From contig NZ_JAAQPI010000015.1 in NCBI RefSeq assembly GCF_011683955.1, positions 148,436-212,435 on the forward strand: a DNA stretch of 64,000 bases. Reading direction: 5' to 3'. This stretch comes from Pseudomaricurvus alkylphenolicus (GTDB lineage Bacteria > Pseudomonadota > Gammaproteobacteria > Pseudomonadales > Cellvibrionaceae). Below are positions 1 through 9,435 of the stretch, in pieces. Each line of letters starts with the position of its first letter. The stretch's first letter is position 1. The position numbers were made by a program, and so were the translations under genes. The notes beneath the pieces were generated by a model, which saw nothing but the letters and a program-made list of their open reading frames with translations, searched no databases and was not told the DNA's origin.

Positions 1-1
1 A

Positions 2-52
2 CAGCTCAAAAACATGGTCCGCAATATCGAAGCCATGCTTATCCGCTACTGA
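2..52 (+). CDS. 3' end of an unidentified protein (partial)
   Basis: An open frame enters from the left edge and ends in TGA at 50-52, giving the 16-residue tail QLKNMVRNIEAMLIRY. Too little remains to name a family. The helical, basic tail would fit a TetR-type regulator or an acyl-CoA dehydrogenase, both common beside beta-oxidation genes, but this is only a guess. Confidence 0.4.
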   Translation, partial: QLKNMVRNIEAMLIRY

Positions 53-56
53 CATT

Positions 57-70
57 CAAACGTTCGTTTT
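57..70. promoter_or_regulatory. PsrA/TetR-like operator candidate upstream of the thiolase
   Basis: CAAAC-GTTC-GTTTT; the core AAACG-TT-CGTTT (58-69) is a perfect palindrome. It resembles the CAAAC(N2-4)GTTTG motif known for PsrA, the TetR-family regulator of fatty-acid oxidation genes in Pseudomonas. Its position about 100 bp ahead of a thiolase-hydratase operon fits that role. A second inverted repeat, AGTTCC-N7-GGAACT, lies at 94-112. Confidence 0.4.
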
Positions 71-163
71 TAAGCCTCTCGCTTTTAAACCAAAGTTCCG
101 CAGAGTGGAACTGAAGTGCTACTTCTGATATAAAGTGCCCCTGACTTTTCAGGAGGTAGCCCC

Positions 164-1366
164 ATGTCCGAAGCTTATATCTACGACGGTGCCCGCACAC
201 CGTTTGGTCGCCACGGCGGTAGCCTGGCCCCTGTTCGCCCTGATGACCTGCTGGCGCGGGTGATTGAGGCGCTGGTGCAGCGAACCCCGTTTAACCCCGA
301 TCAATACGAAGATGTGATCATCGGCAACACCAACCAGGCCGGTGAGGACAGTCGCAATGTTGCCCGCCACGCCGGTTTGATCTCCGGCCTGCCTGTCAGT
401 GCAGGAGGCTTGACCCTTAACCGCCTGTGTGGCTCAGGCATGGCAGCCGTATTAGATGCCTCGCGTTGCATCAAGAGTGGCGAGGGCGAGCTGTTTGTCG
501 CCGGTGGGGTCGAATCCATGAGCCGTGCGCCATTGGTTATCTCCAAAGCCGCCAGCGCCTGGGATCGCGGCCAGGAGCTGGCGGACTCAACCATGGGCGC
601 ACGCTTTACCAATCCCGAAATCATTTCCCGCTTTGGTGGCCACACCATGCCCCAAACCGCTGACAATGTGGCGGCGGATCTGAATATCGACCGCGACACC
701 TGCGACCTCTTTGCCCTGGCATCCCAGTCCAAGTACGAGGCCGCTCGCGAAGCCGGGTTCTTTGAACCGGAAATGATTGCCATCGAAGTTTCCCAGGGGC
801 GCAAGCGACCGCCTGTCAGTGTCGATGCCGACGAACACCCCCGCCCTGCCACGCAATTGGAAAGTCTCGCGAAACTACGCTCACTGTTTGAGGGCGGGGT
901 TGTGACCGCCGGAAATGCATCCGGTATTAACGACGGTGCCGCGGCACTGATCCTGGGCAGCGAAGCGGCAGGCAAGAGCGCCGGCATTGAACCTCGCGCC
1001 CGAATCGTCAGCGCCGCCATTGCCGGAGTAGAACCCCGCGTGATGGGACTGGGCCCTGTGCCGGCCACCCGCAAGGCATTGCAGCGCGCGGGTTTGACCC
1101 TCGCCGATATGGATGTGATGGAGTTTAACGAAGCTTTTGCCGCCCAGGCGCTGGGTTGCCTCAAGCAGCTGGAAATCGCCGCCGATGATCCGCGGGTGAA
1201 CCCCAACGGGGGCGCAATCGCCATTGGTCATCCACTGGGTGCCAGTGGCGCGCGGATTGTTCTAACGGCGTTGCGCCAGCTGGAACGTACCGGTGGACGC
1301 TACGCCCTGGCGACCATGTGTATCGGTATCGGCCAGGGTATTGCGGTCATTATCGAGCGTCTGTAA
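164..1366 (+). CDS. Acetyl-CoA C-acyltransferase (thiolase, 3-oxoadipyl-CoA thiolase-like)
   Basis: A 400-residue thiolase, normal length for the family, catalysing CoA-dependent cleavage of a 3-oxoacyl-CoA to acetyl-CoA and a shortened acyl-CoA. The nucleophile is Cys89 in NRLCGSGM, the catalytic His is 356 in GHPLGASG and the second Cys is 386 in CIGIGQG. The N-terminal RTPFGRHGG and [12 protein letters not shown] stretches resemble PcaF/3-oxoadipyl-CoA thiolases more than FadA. A strong AGGAGG (151-156) stands 7 bp before the ATG. The hydratase/dehydrogenase gene follows after 71 bp on the same strand, so the pair probably forms one beta-oxidation operon. Substrate chain type cannot be read from sequence. 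Confidence 0.93.
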   Translation: MSEAYIYDGARTPFGRHGGSLAPVRPDDLLARVIEALVQRTPFNPDQYEDVIIGNTNQAGEDSRNVARHAGLISGLPVSAGGLTLNRLCGSGMAAVLDASRCIKSGEGELFVAGGVESMSRAPLVISKAASAWDRGQELADSTMGARFTNPEIISRFGGHTMPQTADNVAADLNIDRDTCDLFALASQSKYEAAREAGFFEPEMIAIEVSQGRKRPPVSVDADEHPRPATQLESLAKLRSLFEGGVVTAGNASGINDGAAALILGSEAAGKSAGIEPRARIVSAAIAGVEPRVMGLGPVPATRKALQRAGLTLADMDVMEFNEAFAAQALGCLKQLEIAADDPRVNPNGGAIAIGHPLGASGARIVLTALRQLERTGGRYALATMCIGIGQGIAVIIERL

Positions 1367-1437
1367 ACGCGTGCCGGCAGAACGTCCATACTTAAATTCT
1401 GGTAACGCGCACGCGGTATGAATTCAGGAGAGTAATT

Positions 1438-3411
1438 GTGTCCATTGTTAGCTATGAACTGATCGACAACATCGGTGTTATCCGCCTTAACTATCCACCG
1501 GTAAATGCGCTTTCGCACGCCCTGCGTGTGGGTGTGATTGAAGCTGTGCAGCAGGCGCAGGATGACGCCAGTGAGATTCTGGTGCTGATGTGCGAAGGCC
1601 GTACGTTTATCGCCGGGGCCGATATCCGCGAGTTTGGCAAACCGGCGCAGGATCCTTCCCTGCCCGATATGCTGGAGCAGCTGGAAAACTCCGGCAAACC
1701 TATTGTGGCGGCCATTCATGGCACTGCTCTGGGCGGAGGTTTTGAAACTGCACTGGCGTGTCATTATCGCTGCGCAGTCAAGAGCGCCAAGGTCGGGCTG
1801 CCCGAAGTAAATCTCGGACTCTTGCCCGGTGCCGGGGGTACCCAGCGGACACCCAGGTTGGCTGGCGCCGAAGCGGCTTTGGATATGATTACCAGTGGCA
1901 GTCCGGTATCGGCAGAAAAAGCCCTGGCACTGAACCTGGTCGACCGGGTGGTGGAAGGCGATCTGCAGGAAGCGGCCATCGGCTACGCCCGAGAGCTGCT
2001 GGAGCAAAATGCCCCTGCGCGTCGCGTCCGGGATCTCAGCGCCGAATCTGCCGAACCGGAACTGTTCGACCGCTACCGCAAACAGTTGGCAAAACGCAAA
2101 CGCGGGCAAATCGCTCCGCAGCATATCGTGCGCTGTGTAGAAGCCGCAGTCACCCTGCCAATGGACGAAGGCCTGGCACTGGAACGCAAGCTGTTCCTGG
2201 AATGTAAAGCGTCTCCTCAGTCAGCCGCCATGCGTCATATGTTTTTTGCCGAACGCGAAGCTGCCAAAGTAGAGGGGCTGGCAAAAGACACGCCAACACG
2301 GGACATTAACAAAGTTGCCATTATTGGTGGCGGCACCATGGGCGGCGGCATCGCCATGAATTTTGCCAATGTCGGTATTCCGGTCACACTGGTGGAAATC
2401 AGCGACGAGGCCATCGAACGCGGCCTGGGCATTATTGACAAGAACTACAGCATCACGGTCAGCAAAGGCAAACTTAACGAAGATCAGAAACAACAGCGGA
2501 TGGCGCTGATTCAGGGCACCACCAACTACGCCGATCTCGCCGATATGGATCTGGTGATTGAGGCGGTGTTTGAAAACCCCGATCTGAAGAAAGAAATCTT
2601 TAAGAAGCTGGACGCCAGCTGTAAGCCCGGTGCCATTCTGGCAAGTAACACCTCCTACCAGGATATCGACCAGATTGCGGCGGCCACATCACGCCCGCAA
2701 GACGTGCTGGGCATGCACTTTTTCAGCCCCGCCAATGTCATGAAGCTGTTGGAAATTGTTCGCGGAGAACACAGCGCGGACGACGTTATCCAGACGGCCA
2801 TGAAACTGGCCAAGACCATCGGCAAGGTGCCTGTGTTGTCCGGCAATTGCTACGGCTTTATTGGAAATCGCATGCTCAAACCCTATGGCAGTGAGGCGCA
2901 ATTGTGTCTGCTCGAGGGCGCCACTCCGGCACAGCTGGATGCAGCGATGCAGAACTTCGGTATGGCCATGGGCCCATTGGCGGTAGGCGATCTGGCCGGC
3001 CTGGATATTGGCTACAAAGCTCGCGAGGCGCTGACCGAAGAACAAAAAGGCGACCCCAAGACCTTCTGCATTCCAGACGCCTTGGTAGAAATGGGACGCC
3101 TGGGCCAGAAGAGTGGTGCCGGTTACTATCGTTACGATCCCGAAACCCGTGCACGCCAGCCTGATCCGGAAGTGGATGAACTCATTGCTGCCAAAGCGGC
3201 GGAGTTTGGCATTGAGCGCCGTGAACTCAGCGACGATGAAATTGTTGAACGCCTGACCTCTGCCCTGGCTCGCGAAGGCGAGAAGATATTGGAAGAAGGC
3301 ATCGCCCAGCGCCGCAGCGATATCGATGTGGTCTATGCATTTGGCTATGGCTTCCCGGTGTATCGCGGCGGACCGATGTTCTACGCACAGCAAACTGCCG
3401 CTGAAGGTTAA
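1438..3411 (+). CDS. Bifunctional enoyl-CoA hydratase / 3-hydroxyacyl-CoA dehydrogenase (FadB-like), short C-terminus
   Basis: 657 residues, GTG start preceded by CAGGAGAG. The N-terminal crotonase domain (about 1-190) has the oxyanion-hole stretches IAGADIREF and GTALGGGFE and the glutamate region [15 protein letters not shown]. The NAD-binding domain starts near residue 290 with [14 protein letters not shown] and has [12 protein letters not shown] with the catalytic His. C-terminal dehydrogenase domains follow. It hydrates enoyl-CoA and oxidises the 3-hydroxyacyl-CoA, feeding the upstream thiolase. The protein stops at [16 protein letters not shown], whereas relatives normally continue some 40 residues beyond GGPMFYA and often end near LAAEGK, so an in-frame deletion near the end is suspected. 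Confidence 0.92.
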   Translation: MSIVSYELIDNIGVIRLNYPPVNALSHALRVGVIEAVQQAQDDASEILVLMCEGRTFIAGADIREFGKPAQDPSLPDMLEQLENSGKPIVAAIHGTALGGGFETALACHYRCAVKSAKVGLPEVNLGLLPGAGGTQRTPRLAGAEAALDMITSGSPVSAEKALALNLVDRVVEGDLQEAAIGYARELLEQNAPARRVRDLSAESAEPELFDRYRKQLAKRKRGQIAPQHIVRCVEAAVTLPMDEGLALERKLFLECKASPQSAAMRHMFFAEREAAKVEGLAKDTPTRDINKVAIIGGGTMGGGIAMNFANVGIPVTLVEISDEAIERGLGIIDKNYSITVSKGKLNEDQKQQRMALIQGTTNYADLADMDLVIEAVFENPDLKKEIFKKLDASCKPGAILASNTSYQDIDQIAAATSRPQDVLGMHFFSPANVMKLLEIVRGEHSADDVIQTAMKLAKTIGKVPVLSGNCYGFIGNRMLKPYGSEAQLCLLEGATPAQLDAAMQNFGMAMGPLAVGDLAGLDIGYKAREALTEEQKGDPKTFCIPDALVEMGRLGQKSGAGYYRYDPETRARQPDPEVDELIAAKAAEFGIERRELSDDEIVERLTSALAREGEKILEEGIAQRRSDIDVVYAFGYGFPVYRGGPMFYAQQTAAEG

Positions 3412-3428
3412 ACGTCGCTATCACAGGT

Positions 3429-3456
3429 ATCCCGTTGCTTTAGCCGGCAACGGGAT
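3429..3456. terminator. Perfect 10-bp hairpin at a convergent junction
   Basis: ATCCCGTTGC (3429-3438), 8-nt loop, GCAACGGGAT (3447-3456). It sits between the stop of the fadB-like gene and the stop of the adenine deaminase gene, overlapping the latter's last codons. No T-run follows on either strand, so it may be a weak bidirectional terminator or an RNA-stabilising hairpin. Confidence 0.5.
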
Positions 3457-4456
3457 GTGTCAACACATACTCGTCAAGCGCATCCAAATAGGATTGTTTC
3501 TCCTCTGCACTTAAAAAACTCGCCTCAAACCCATTACGGGCCAATTGCACGATTTCACCCACACTGAGGTCCAGGGCGGCCTGAATGGCCTCATAGTTAT
3601 CATTGAGTTGCCCCCCAAAATACGCCGGATCATCCGAGTTTACCGTCACTAACAGACCCTCACGCAGTAACCGGCCGATATTGTGCTCCGACATGGTTTG
3701 GTAGACCTTAAGAGCGGTATTGGATAGTGGACATACCGTCAGGGGAATTTGCTGTTCGCGAAGATGATCCACCAGAGCGGGATCTTCGTCACAGCGCACG
3801 CCATGATCGATCCGCTCCGCATGCAACAGCTTCAGAGCCTGCCAGATGTAGTCTGCCGGCCCCTCCTCCCCAGCGTGGGCGACGCAACGGTAACCCTGTT
3901 CTCTGGCGAGATCGAAAACCCGCTGAAACTTCTCAGGCGGGTTACCCGCCTCACCGGAGTCCAGACCCACACCTTCGATCCACTGGCGGTAAGGCTTGGC
4001 ATGCTCGAGGGTGTCCAGGGCGGAGTCTTCGTCCAGGTGACGCAGGAAACACATGATCAGTTTGGAACTGACACCAAAGCGTTTGCCGCCTTCAACAAGA
4101 GCAGAGTGAATACCTTTGATAACGGTGGAGAAGGCCACGCCCCTGTCGGTGTGGGTTTGGGGATCAAAAAAGAGCTCCAGATGCCGGACCTCTTGATAAG
4201 CCAGCTTTTCCAGATAGGCCCAAGTGAGATCGTAGAAATCCTGCTCCTCGATCAGTACCTGCGCGCCCTGGTAATAGATATCCAGAAACGATTGAAGGTC
4301 GCTGAACCGGTAGGCCGCCCGGACCTCTTCGACACTGGCGTAGGGCAGCTCGATATGATTGCGCTTGGCCAGCGCAAACATCAGTTCGGGCTCCAGGGTA
4401 CCTTCAATATGGAGATGCAGCTCTGCCTTGGGCAGATTGGCAATAAAGTTCTTCAT
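3440..4456 (-). CDS. Adenine deaminase (adenosine deaminase family)
   Basis: 338 residues from the ATG at 4456; a longer in-frame extension to 4555 is possible, but the family begins at about MKNFIANLPKAELHLH. It has the metal-binding HxH in AELHLHIEGTLEPEL, the catalytic HAGEEGP and the SDDPAYFGG motif of zinc purine deaminases. The LDSGEAGNPP stretch and overall pattern match the Pseudomonas PA0148-type proteins, shown to deaminate adenine rather than adenosine. Likely role: purine salvage, adenine to hypoxanthine plus ammonia, in the cytoplasm. It lies 99 bp downstream of phaC on the same strand. Adenosine as substrate cannot be excluded. Confidence 0.88.
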   Translation of the reverse strand: MKNFIANLPKAELHLHIEGTLEPELMFALAKRNHIELPYASVEEVRAAYRFSDLQSFLDIYYQGAQVLIEEQDFYDLTWAYLEKLAYQEVRHLELFFDPQTHTDRGVAFSTVIKGIHSALVEGGKRFGVSSKLIMCFLRHLDEDSALDTLEHAKPYRQWIEGVGLDSGEAGNPPEKFQRVFDLAREQGYRCVAHAGEEGPADYIWQALKLLHAERIDHGVRCDEDPALVDHLREQQIPLTVCPLSNTALKVYQTMSEHNIGRLLREGLLVTVNSDDPAYFGGQLNDNYEAIQAALDLSVGEIVQLARNGFEASFLSAEEKQSYLDALDEYVLTHPVAG

Positions 4457-4555
4457 CCTGATTCTCTCTGTGCGGTCCGCCTTGGTTTTCAGGTTTGGCC
4501 TTGTGTTAATAACCTTAGGCCAGGCACCGAGGCAGACGCAAGAGAGAATCAACAA

Positions 4556-6361
4556 TCAGCCAAATACGTACTGGCCGGGCGCATCCTGCAGAGGTTTATA
4601 GCCCTTCTTGGTGGCGCCCATGGCAGGCGGCTTGCGGGAGCCGCTTATGCGCTGGTCCAGCCATTGATTCCAGGCAGGCCACCAGGAGCCCTGAGTGACC
4701 TCCGTCGCTTCAAACCAGTCATCGCGCGCAACAAAATTGTCATCGGCGTTAAACGTTGACAGACGGTAGCGGCGACGGGGATGCTCGGGGCCGCAGGCGA
4801 TACCGGCGTTATGGCCACCACTGGTGAGACAGAAGGTCACAGGACCACCCATCAGGTGATTGATCTTATACACCGACGCCCAGGGCGCCACGTGATCAGT
4901 TTCCGTACCCACATTGAACACCGGCACGCGAATATCCGCGAGGCTGATGTTCTTGCCATTGACCTTAAAATTGTTGGTGGAGAGTTCATTGTTCAGGTAC
5001 ATGCTGCGCAGGTACTCGCTGTGCATTTTATAGGGCATGCGGGTACCGTCGGCGTTCCAGGCCATCAAATCATTGAGTTTCATGTCCTTGCCGAGCAGAT
5101 AGCGGTCCACCGCCGGGCCAAATACCAGATCATCCACCCGCAGGTGAGCAAAGGCACCACCCATGTTCTCGATGCCCAGGTACCCCTGTTTCCACATCAG
5201 TTTTTCCAGGAACATCAACTGGGATTCACTGATAAATTGAGTGATTTCCCCGGCCTCGGAGAAATCCACCTGGGAGGCAAACAGAGTTATGCTGTTAAGG
5301 CGATCATCCTCTTCACGAGCCATCAGTGCTGCTGCGATGCTGAGAATAGTGCCACCGAGGCAGTAGCCCACCGCGTTGAGTTTGCGATTGGGACACACGG
5401 CATTGGCCGCAGCCATGGCTTCGAACAGACCATGATTGAGATAGTCCATAAACGATACGTCGCGGTCTTCTTCACCCGGGTTCTTCCAGGAGATCAAGAA
5501 TACGGTTTTGCCCTGCTCCACCAGATATTTAACCATGGAGTTTTTTGGAGACAGATCAAGGATGTAATACTTCATGATCCAGGGCGGGACTATAAAGACC
5601 GGCTCGGCGCCAACGTCTTCCGTGGCAGGCTGATATTGAATCAGCTCCAGCAAATCGTTTTGATAAATCACCTTGCCCGGCGTCACACCCACGTTTTCTC
5701 CAACAACAAAATCGCTCTTGGGTGGCTCCTGCCCAAGGGCTTTGCCAAAGGTGTCACTCATGAAGTTCTTCCAGCCACGCACCAGATTCATGCCACCTTC
5801 TTCCATGGTGGCTTTGATCACATCCGGATTGGTCAACGGAAAGTTGGACGGTGAGATCGCGGCCATAAATTCCGTGGCCATAAACTGCACAAGTTGTTCG
5901 TGTTTGCCGGTAATGCCCTCAACATCGGTGGTGGCCTCTCGCAACCAGGCTTTTTGCAGTTGGTGCAATTGTGCAAGCACATTGAATGGCCACTTTTGCC
6001 ATTCTTCACCGGAATATTTACGCTCGGTCGTCATTGGTGCCTGAGTATCCGGATTGACCGCCGCCTGCATGCCATAAACGCAAATTTGCGAGAGACCTTT
6101 AAAAAAGCTTTGCACCAGCGTTAATTGCTTGCCGGGAGAAATGGCAAGGTGCGAAACCCAGTCCAAATAGGCCAATGCCATCTCCAAAGGCGACGTGCCC
6201 TTAAACGCTTTGGCAATGGCACCTTTGAATTCATCGTCCAGGCGTTGGCTATCCCAACCGGAGGAATCGGTCCACTTGGAAAATAAACTGGCGAAGGGGT
6301 TATCGCTGTCGAATAAACTGTTATCGAAAAGGTTTTGATCGGCGGTATTGCTGGTGCTCAT
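4556..6361 (-). CDS. phaC: Class I poly(3-hydroxyalkanoate) synthase
   Basis: 601 residues, the usual length for class I PhaC. It polymerises (R)-3-hydroxyacyl-CoA into PHA granules. The N-terminal PhaC domain is followed by an alpha/beta-hydrolase fold with the modified lipase box GYCLGG (nucleophile Cys334), Asp489 in TETDHVAPW and His517 in SGGHNAG. A conserved GSWWPAW block lies near the end. The first 30 residues are low-complexity and acidic. No phaA, phaB or phasin gene is adjacent. A 3-hydroxyacyl-CoA supply from beta-oxidation, for example by the neighbouring FadB-like enzyme, is plausible but not shown. Confidence 0.95.
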   Translation of the reverse strand: MSTSNTADQNLFDNSLFDSDNPFASLFSKWTDSSGWDSQRLDDEFKGAIAKAFKGTSPLEMALAYLDWVSHLAISPGKQLTLVQSFFKGLSQICVYGMQAAVNPDTQAPMTTERKYSGEEWQKWPFNVLAQLHQLQKAWLREATTDVEGITGKHEQLVQFMATEFMAAISPSNFPLTNPDVIKATMEEGGMNLVRGWKNFMSDTFGKALGQEPPKSDFVVGENVGVTPGKVIYQNDLLELIQYQPATEDVGAEPVFIVPPWIMKYYILDLSPKNSMVKYLVEQGKTVFLISWKNPGEEDRDVSFMDYLNHGLFEAMAAANAVCPNRKLNAVGYCLGGTILSIAAALMAREEDDRLNSITLFASQVDFSEAGEITQFISESQLMFLEKLMWKQGYLGIENMGGAFAHLRVDDLVFGPAVDRYLLGKDMKLNDLMAWNADGTRMPYKMHSEYLRSMYLNNELSTNNFKVNGKNISLADIRVPVFNVGTETDHVAPWASVYKINHLMGGPVTFCLTSGGHNAGIACGPEHPRRRYRLSTFNADDNFVARDDWFEATEVTQGSWWPAWNQWLDQRISGSRKPPAMGATKKGYKPLQDAPGQYVFG

Positions 6362-6436
6362 AGTCAGAAATGCTCGCTTACATCATGGGTGCGCGCACAT
6401 TACCACAGCTATGTTACCGGAGCTATGACTATATAG

Positions 6437-7618
6437 TCAGATTGCGCTCATCATAAAGTCGGAGCCCTGACGCCGACGCAGATCCAAAATAGGTGGAGCA
6501 ATAAAACACAAGGCAGCGGCCAGAGAAACAACGCCCAACCAGATCGCATTGCCAAGATCCTGGTCCTGAATCAACTGAACAGCGACGGCCGGCCCCATGG
6601 CCAATCCAACCATTTGCGCGGAGGTGGCATTGGTAACAACCTTTCCGCTTAGGTCAAGACTGGCCATAACACCTAACAAATAAGGATGCAGCAGGTTCCA
6701 GGCAAAGTTGTACACGCAAACGGCAACAACAAATGCCGACAGGTTTTGCAATTGAAATAAAAACAACAGAGGTACGATGCCGCCCAAAATTCCCAGACAA
6801 ACAGGGCCCAGCCTGCCATAACGTGTTCCCACTGTCGCGGCTCCCAGAGCCGCGGCAATGGCAAGAAACTGAGACAACGACAAAGCACTGGCAACCTGTT
6901 GCTCGGAAAACCCCTTAGAGGTGCCGATTAAAAACAGGTACGTCCATACGACTCCCTGCCCGAAGAAATACAGAAACATTGCCAAGACTGCAGCACTGCG
7001 CATGTGTCGTGAGCTGAGAACCGATGTACTGACTGCGGACACTTCCTCCGGCTCTGCGCGGTTCGGCAAGTAGTCCACTAACGGTAATACACTGCCCCCC
7101 AGAAGTGCGAAAAACAGAAACACCCCCTCTGATCCCACTGCGCTGGCCGCGACGGGCAACAGCCACATGCCCAGCGCCCCATAGCTCAACAGCGCGGCGA
7201 TCATCAAACCAAAGTTTCGATCCGGTCTGGCACTGATGCCGAGCACCGTAAAACCGATGGAGATCAATGCGCCACACCCCAGGCCTGCCACAAAACGACA
7301 TAATGCCAATGCCTCCCAGCAAGGCATCAGTACACTGGCGAGATTGCCAATGACGATAAACACCGACGCCACGCGCAACATTCTGCGCCATTGGCAACGA
7401 CGCATCAGCACCGTCAAGGCCAGTGTTGCCAGTGCAATCCCCCACATTTCCGCAGAGGCAATATAGCCCGCAGCACGCGTCCCAAACCCCAGGTGTGCCA
7501 CCAGCATCTGGACAAATGACGGCTGTACGATAAACACGGAGGGACCGACGATATTGATATAGATCGCTACCAGTAAGGGCAGATTCCGACCGTTGAGGGT
7601 GCCGCTTGTGCGATTCAT
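6437..7618 (-). CDS. MFS transporter
   Basis: 393 residues with about 12 hydrophobic segments and no signal peptide, a major facilitator with a short C-terminal tail. Its start overlaps the stop of the SDR gene (ATGA at 7615-7618), so the two are translationally coupled. Substrate unknown; context suggests import or export of whatever the SDR, MoaF-domain protein and TonB receptor nearby handle. It lies 75 bp upstream of phaC on the same strand, but a functional link to phaC is not implied. Confidence 0.85.
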   Translation of the reverse strand: MNRTSGTLNGRNLPLLVAIYINIVGPSVFIVQPSFVQMLVAHLGFGTRAAGYIASAEMWGIALATLALTVLMRRCQWRRMLRVASVFIVIGNLASVLMPCWEALALCRFVAGLGCGALISIGFTVLGISARPDRNFGLMIAALLSYGALGMWLLPVAASAVGSEGVFLFFALLGGSVLPLVDYLPNRAEPEEVSAVSTSVLSSRHMRSAAVLAMFLYFFGQGVVWTYLFLIGTSKGFSEQQVASALSLSQFLAIAAALGAATVGTRYGRLGPVCLGILGGIVPLLFLFQLQNLSAFVVAVCVYNFAWNLLHPYLLGVMASLDLSGKVVTNATSAQMVGLAMGPAVAVQLIQDQDLGNAIWLGVVSLAAALCFIAPPILDLRRRQGSDFMMSAI

Positions 7619-8418
7619 AATTGAGCCTCAAACGCCAGGGTTCCCACATCCACCGCTTGACCACCCCCGTCGGCCAGTAGCGTTGTGCCTGTGACAAAGG
7701 AAGATCGCTCAGACGCCAGAAACTCCGCGCAGTCGGCAATTTCCTCGACCTCCGCCATCCGCCCAAGAGGCAGAAAACGGGTGACCTCACGGGTCGCCTC
7801 TACCACACTGATCCCCCGTTTGCGGGCGAGCACTTTCATTTCTTCATCGCTCATTGGCGTTCGCACCCAACCCGGGCAGAGGCTATTGACCCGGATACCC
7901 ATGGGACCATAGTCCACCGCCAATGAACGGGTTAGTCCCAGAACCGCAGTCTTGCTGGTGACATAACTGCTTACCCCTGGCCCGCTGGCCATTGCGGCAA
8001 CCGAGGCAACGTTAACGATGGCTCCGGCTCTGTTCTGTTCCATGGCAGGCAGCACTGCCCGCGCCATATTCATTACGCCAGTAACGTTAATATCCAAACT
8101 GCTCTGCCACTGCGCGAGATCCTGCTCCGTCACACTGCCTTCAAACAAAACGCCGGCATTGGCCACCAGGATGTCCAATCCGCCCAGACATTCGATGGCT
8201 GATTTGACCGCCGTCTGGCATTGCGCATAATCGGCAACATCACAGATGCAAAAATGACAGCCTATTTCTTCTGACAGCCTCTGCAGGGGTTCACGGCGCC
8301 TTCCTGTAATCAACACGGCGGCCCCCACCTCCACGAAACGGCGTGCAATCGCTGCACCAATGCCCGTACCACCGCCGGTAATCAGTGCCTTCTTGCCTTG
8401 CAGTGTTTTTGCTGTCAT
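7615..8418 (-). CDS. Short-chain dehydrogenase/reductase
   Basis: 267 residues, a classical SDR. It has the cofactor motif TGGGTGIG near residue 15, NAG in the region LVANAGVLFEG, the catalytic Ser region NVASVAAMASG and the catalytic YVTSK. The C-terminal [12 protein letters not shown] loop is typical of the family. NAD(P)-dependent oxidation or reduction of an alcohol/ketone is expected; substrate unknown. A GAGGA ribosome site lies 8 bp ahead of the ATG. It is the first gene of a two-gene operon with the MFS transporter and is divergent from a LuxR-type regulator that probably controls it. Confidence 0.9.
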   Translation of the reverse strand: MTAKTLQGKKALITGGGTGIGAAIARRFVEVGAAVLITGRRREPLQRLSEEIGCHFCICDVADYAQCQTAVKSAIECLGGLDILVANAGVLFEGSVTEQDLAQWQSSLDINVTGVMNMARAVLPAMEQNRAGAIVNVASVAAMASGPGVSSYVTSKTAVLGLTRSLAVDYGPMGIRVNSLCPGWVRTPMSDEEMKVLARKRGISVVEATREVTRFLPLGRMAEVEEIADCAEFLASERSSFVTGTTLLADGGGQAVDVGTLAFEAQL

Positions 8419-8591
8419 TCGTTGATCCTCACGGCGGTGTCAGTCTGCGAGAAAGTATATGTGGCTGTGATTTCACACCGCCATCCACCAAAGGGTTGAG
8501 ACGCAAAAATTGATTCGGTTGATTTTCCCTCTACGCTTGGCTACCGTGAAAAGGACCTCGGCTCGGGCATCCACTATGGTTGAAGGCGGCT

Positions 8592-9305
8592 ATGTTTAAA
8601 AGCAAGTACAAATCCACCGACTTCCCTCATCGCTTCCAGGAAGAGAGCCTGGCATTGGTGAACGGCCTGCTGCCGTTAACCTCGTCGGCGTTTTATCTGG
8701 TCGACCCCAATATGCACCATAAGGGCATCGTTCTTCATGGTATCGAGCAGGAGATGGACCAGGCCTATCGGCTTCACTACAAGGACTTGGACCCGGCGCA
8801 CCCGGCCCGCTACCAGAAGCGGAAAGAAAATTTGGTGTGCCTGGAGAACATCATGTCCACCTCCACCCTGCATAATACGGTTTACTATCAGGAGTTTCTC
8901 AAGCCCAGAAACATTGAGCACGTCACCGATTTATTTTTCCGCCAGGAAGACCGTATTATCGCTGTGTTAACCATGTTGCGTGATGCCAGCCTTCCGGCCT
9001 TCAGCCCTGAAGAGTTGCAAACACTGACGGTCACGCAACGATTTCTGGAATACGCCATCAATACCGTCTATTTGCCAGAAAGAGCGTCCCAACGAGCCAC
9101 CATCACTGATCGCTTTGAACTCACGGATCGAGAATTGGATGTACTGGAATGGGTGATTGCCGGTGCTGAGAACAAGGTAATCGCCCGAGAACTGGAGGTA
9201 GGGCTGGCGACTGTAAAAACCCACCTCAATCATATCTATGCCAAGGTTGGTGTCTCTTCCAGAACTCAACTGTTGTCCCGCGTGTTTGCGGAAATCGGTC
9301 ACTGA
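8592..9305 (+). CDS. LuxR-family transcriptional regulator
   Basis: 237 residues from the ATG at 8592, with GAAGGCGG just upstream; a TTG at 8580 would add four residues. The C-terminal 60-65 residues form a LuxR helix-turn-helix (FELTDRELDVLEWVIAG, then NKVIARELEVGLATVKTHL). The N-terminal 160 residues look like a GAF/PAS-type ligand domain without recognisable autoinducer-binding residues. It is divergent from the SDR-MFS operon and precedes the MoaF-domain/TonB receptor pair, so it probably regulates one or both. Confidence 0.85.
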   Translation: MFKSKYKSTDFPHRFQEESLALVNGLLPLTSSAFYLVDPNMHHKGIVLHGIEQEMDQAYRLHYKDLDPAHPARYQKRKENLVCLENIMSTSTLHNTVYYQEFLKPRNIEHVTDLFFRQEDRIIAVLTMLRDASLPAFSPEELQTLTVTQRFLEYAINTVYLPERASQRATITDRFELTDRELDVLEWVIAGAENKVIARELEVGLATVKTHLNHIYAKVGVSSRTQLLSRVFAEIGH

Positions 9306-9333
9306 CTCACTGCCCCACGACTCTTAAATCTTC

Positions 9334-9359
9334 GCCTATCAACCCTTTGGTGGATAGGC
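9334..9359 (+). terminator. Hairpin after the LuxR gene
   Basis: GCCTATCAACC (9334-9344), loop CTTT, GGTGGATAGGC (9349-9359): 10 of 11 positions pair. No T-run follows, so termination strength is uncertain. It separates the regulator from the MoaF-domain/TonB receptor operon. Confidence 0.5.
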
Positions 9360-9435
9360 ACTGCCGCCCCACTCCTCCTAAGCTGTAAGCCTCATTCACA
9401 ACCCGCGGTGAACGCGGCTACAGACGGGATTAACT

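Noticed and set aside
301..1224. Long minus-strand frame inside the thiolase gene
   Set aside because: It is an antisense shadow of a gene with complete catalytic motifs; no ribosome site or domain.
3749..5854. Long plus-strand frames opposite adenine deaminase and phaC
   Set aside because: Both cover genes with intact motifs on the minus strand and contain no recognisable domain.
8466..8477. CRP site upstream of the SDR and LuxR genes
   Set aside because: TGTGA-TT-TCACA has only 2 bp between half-sites, whereas CRP needs 6.
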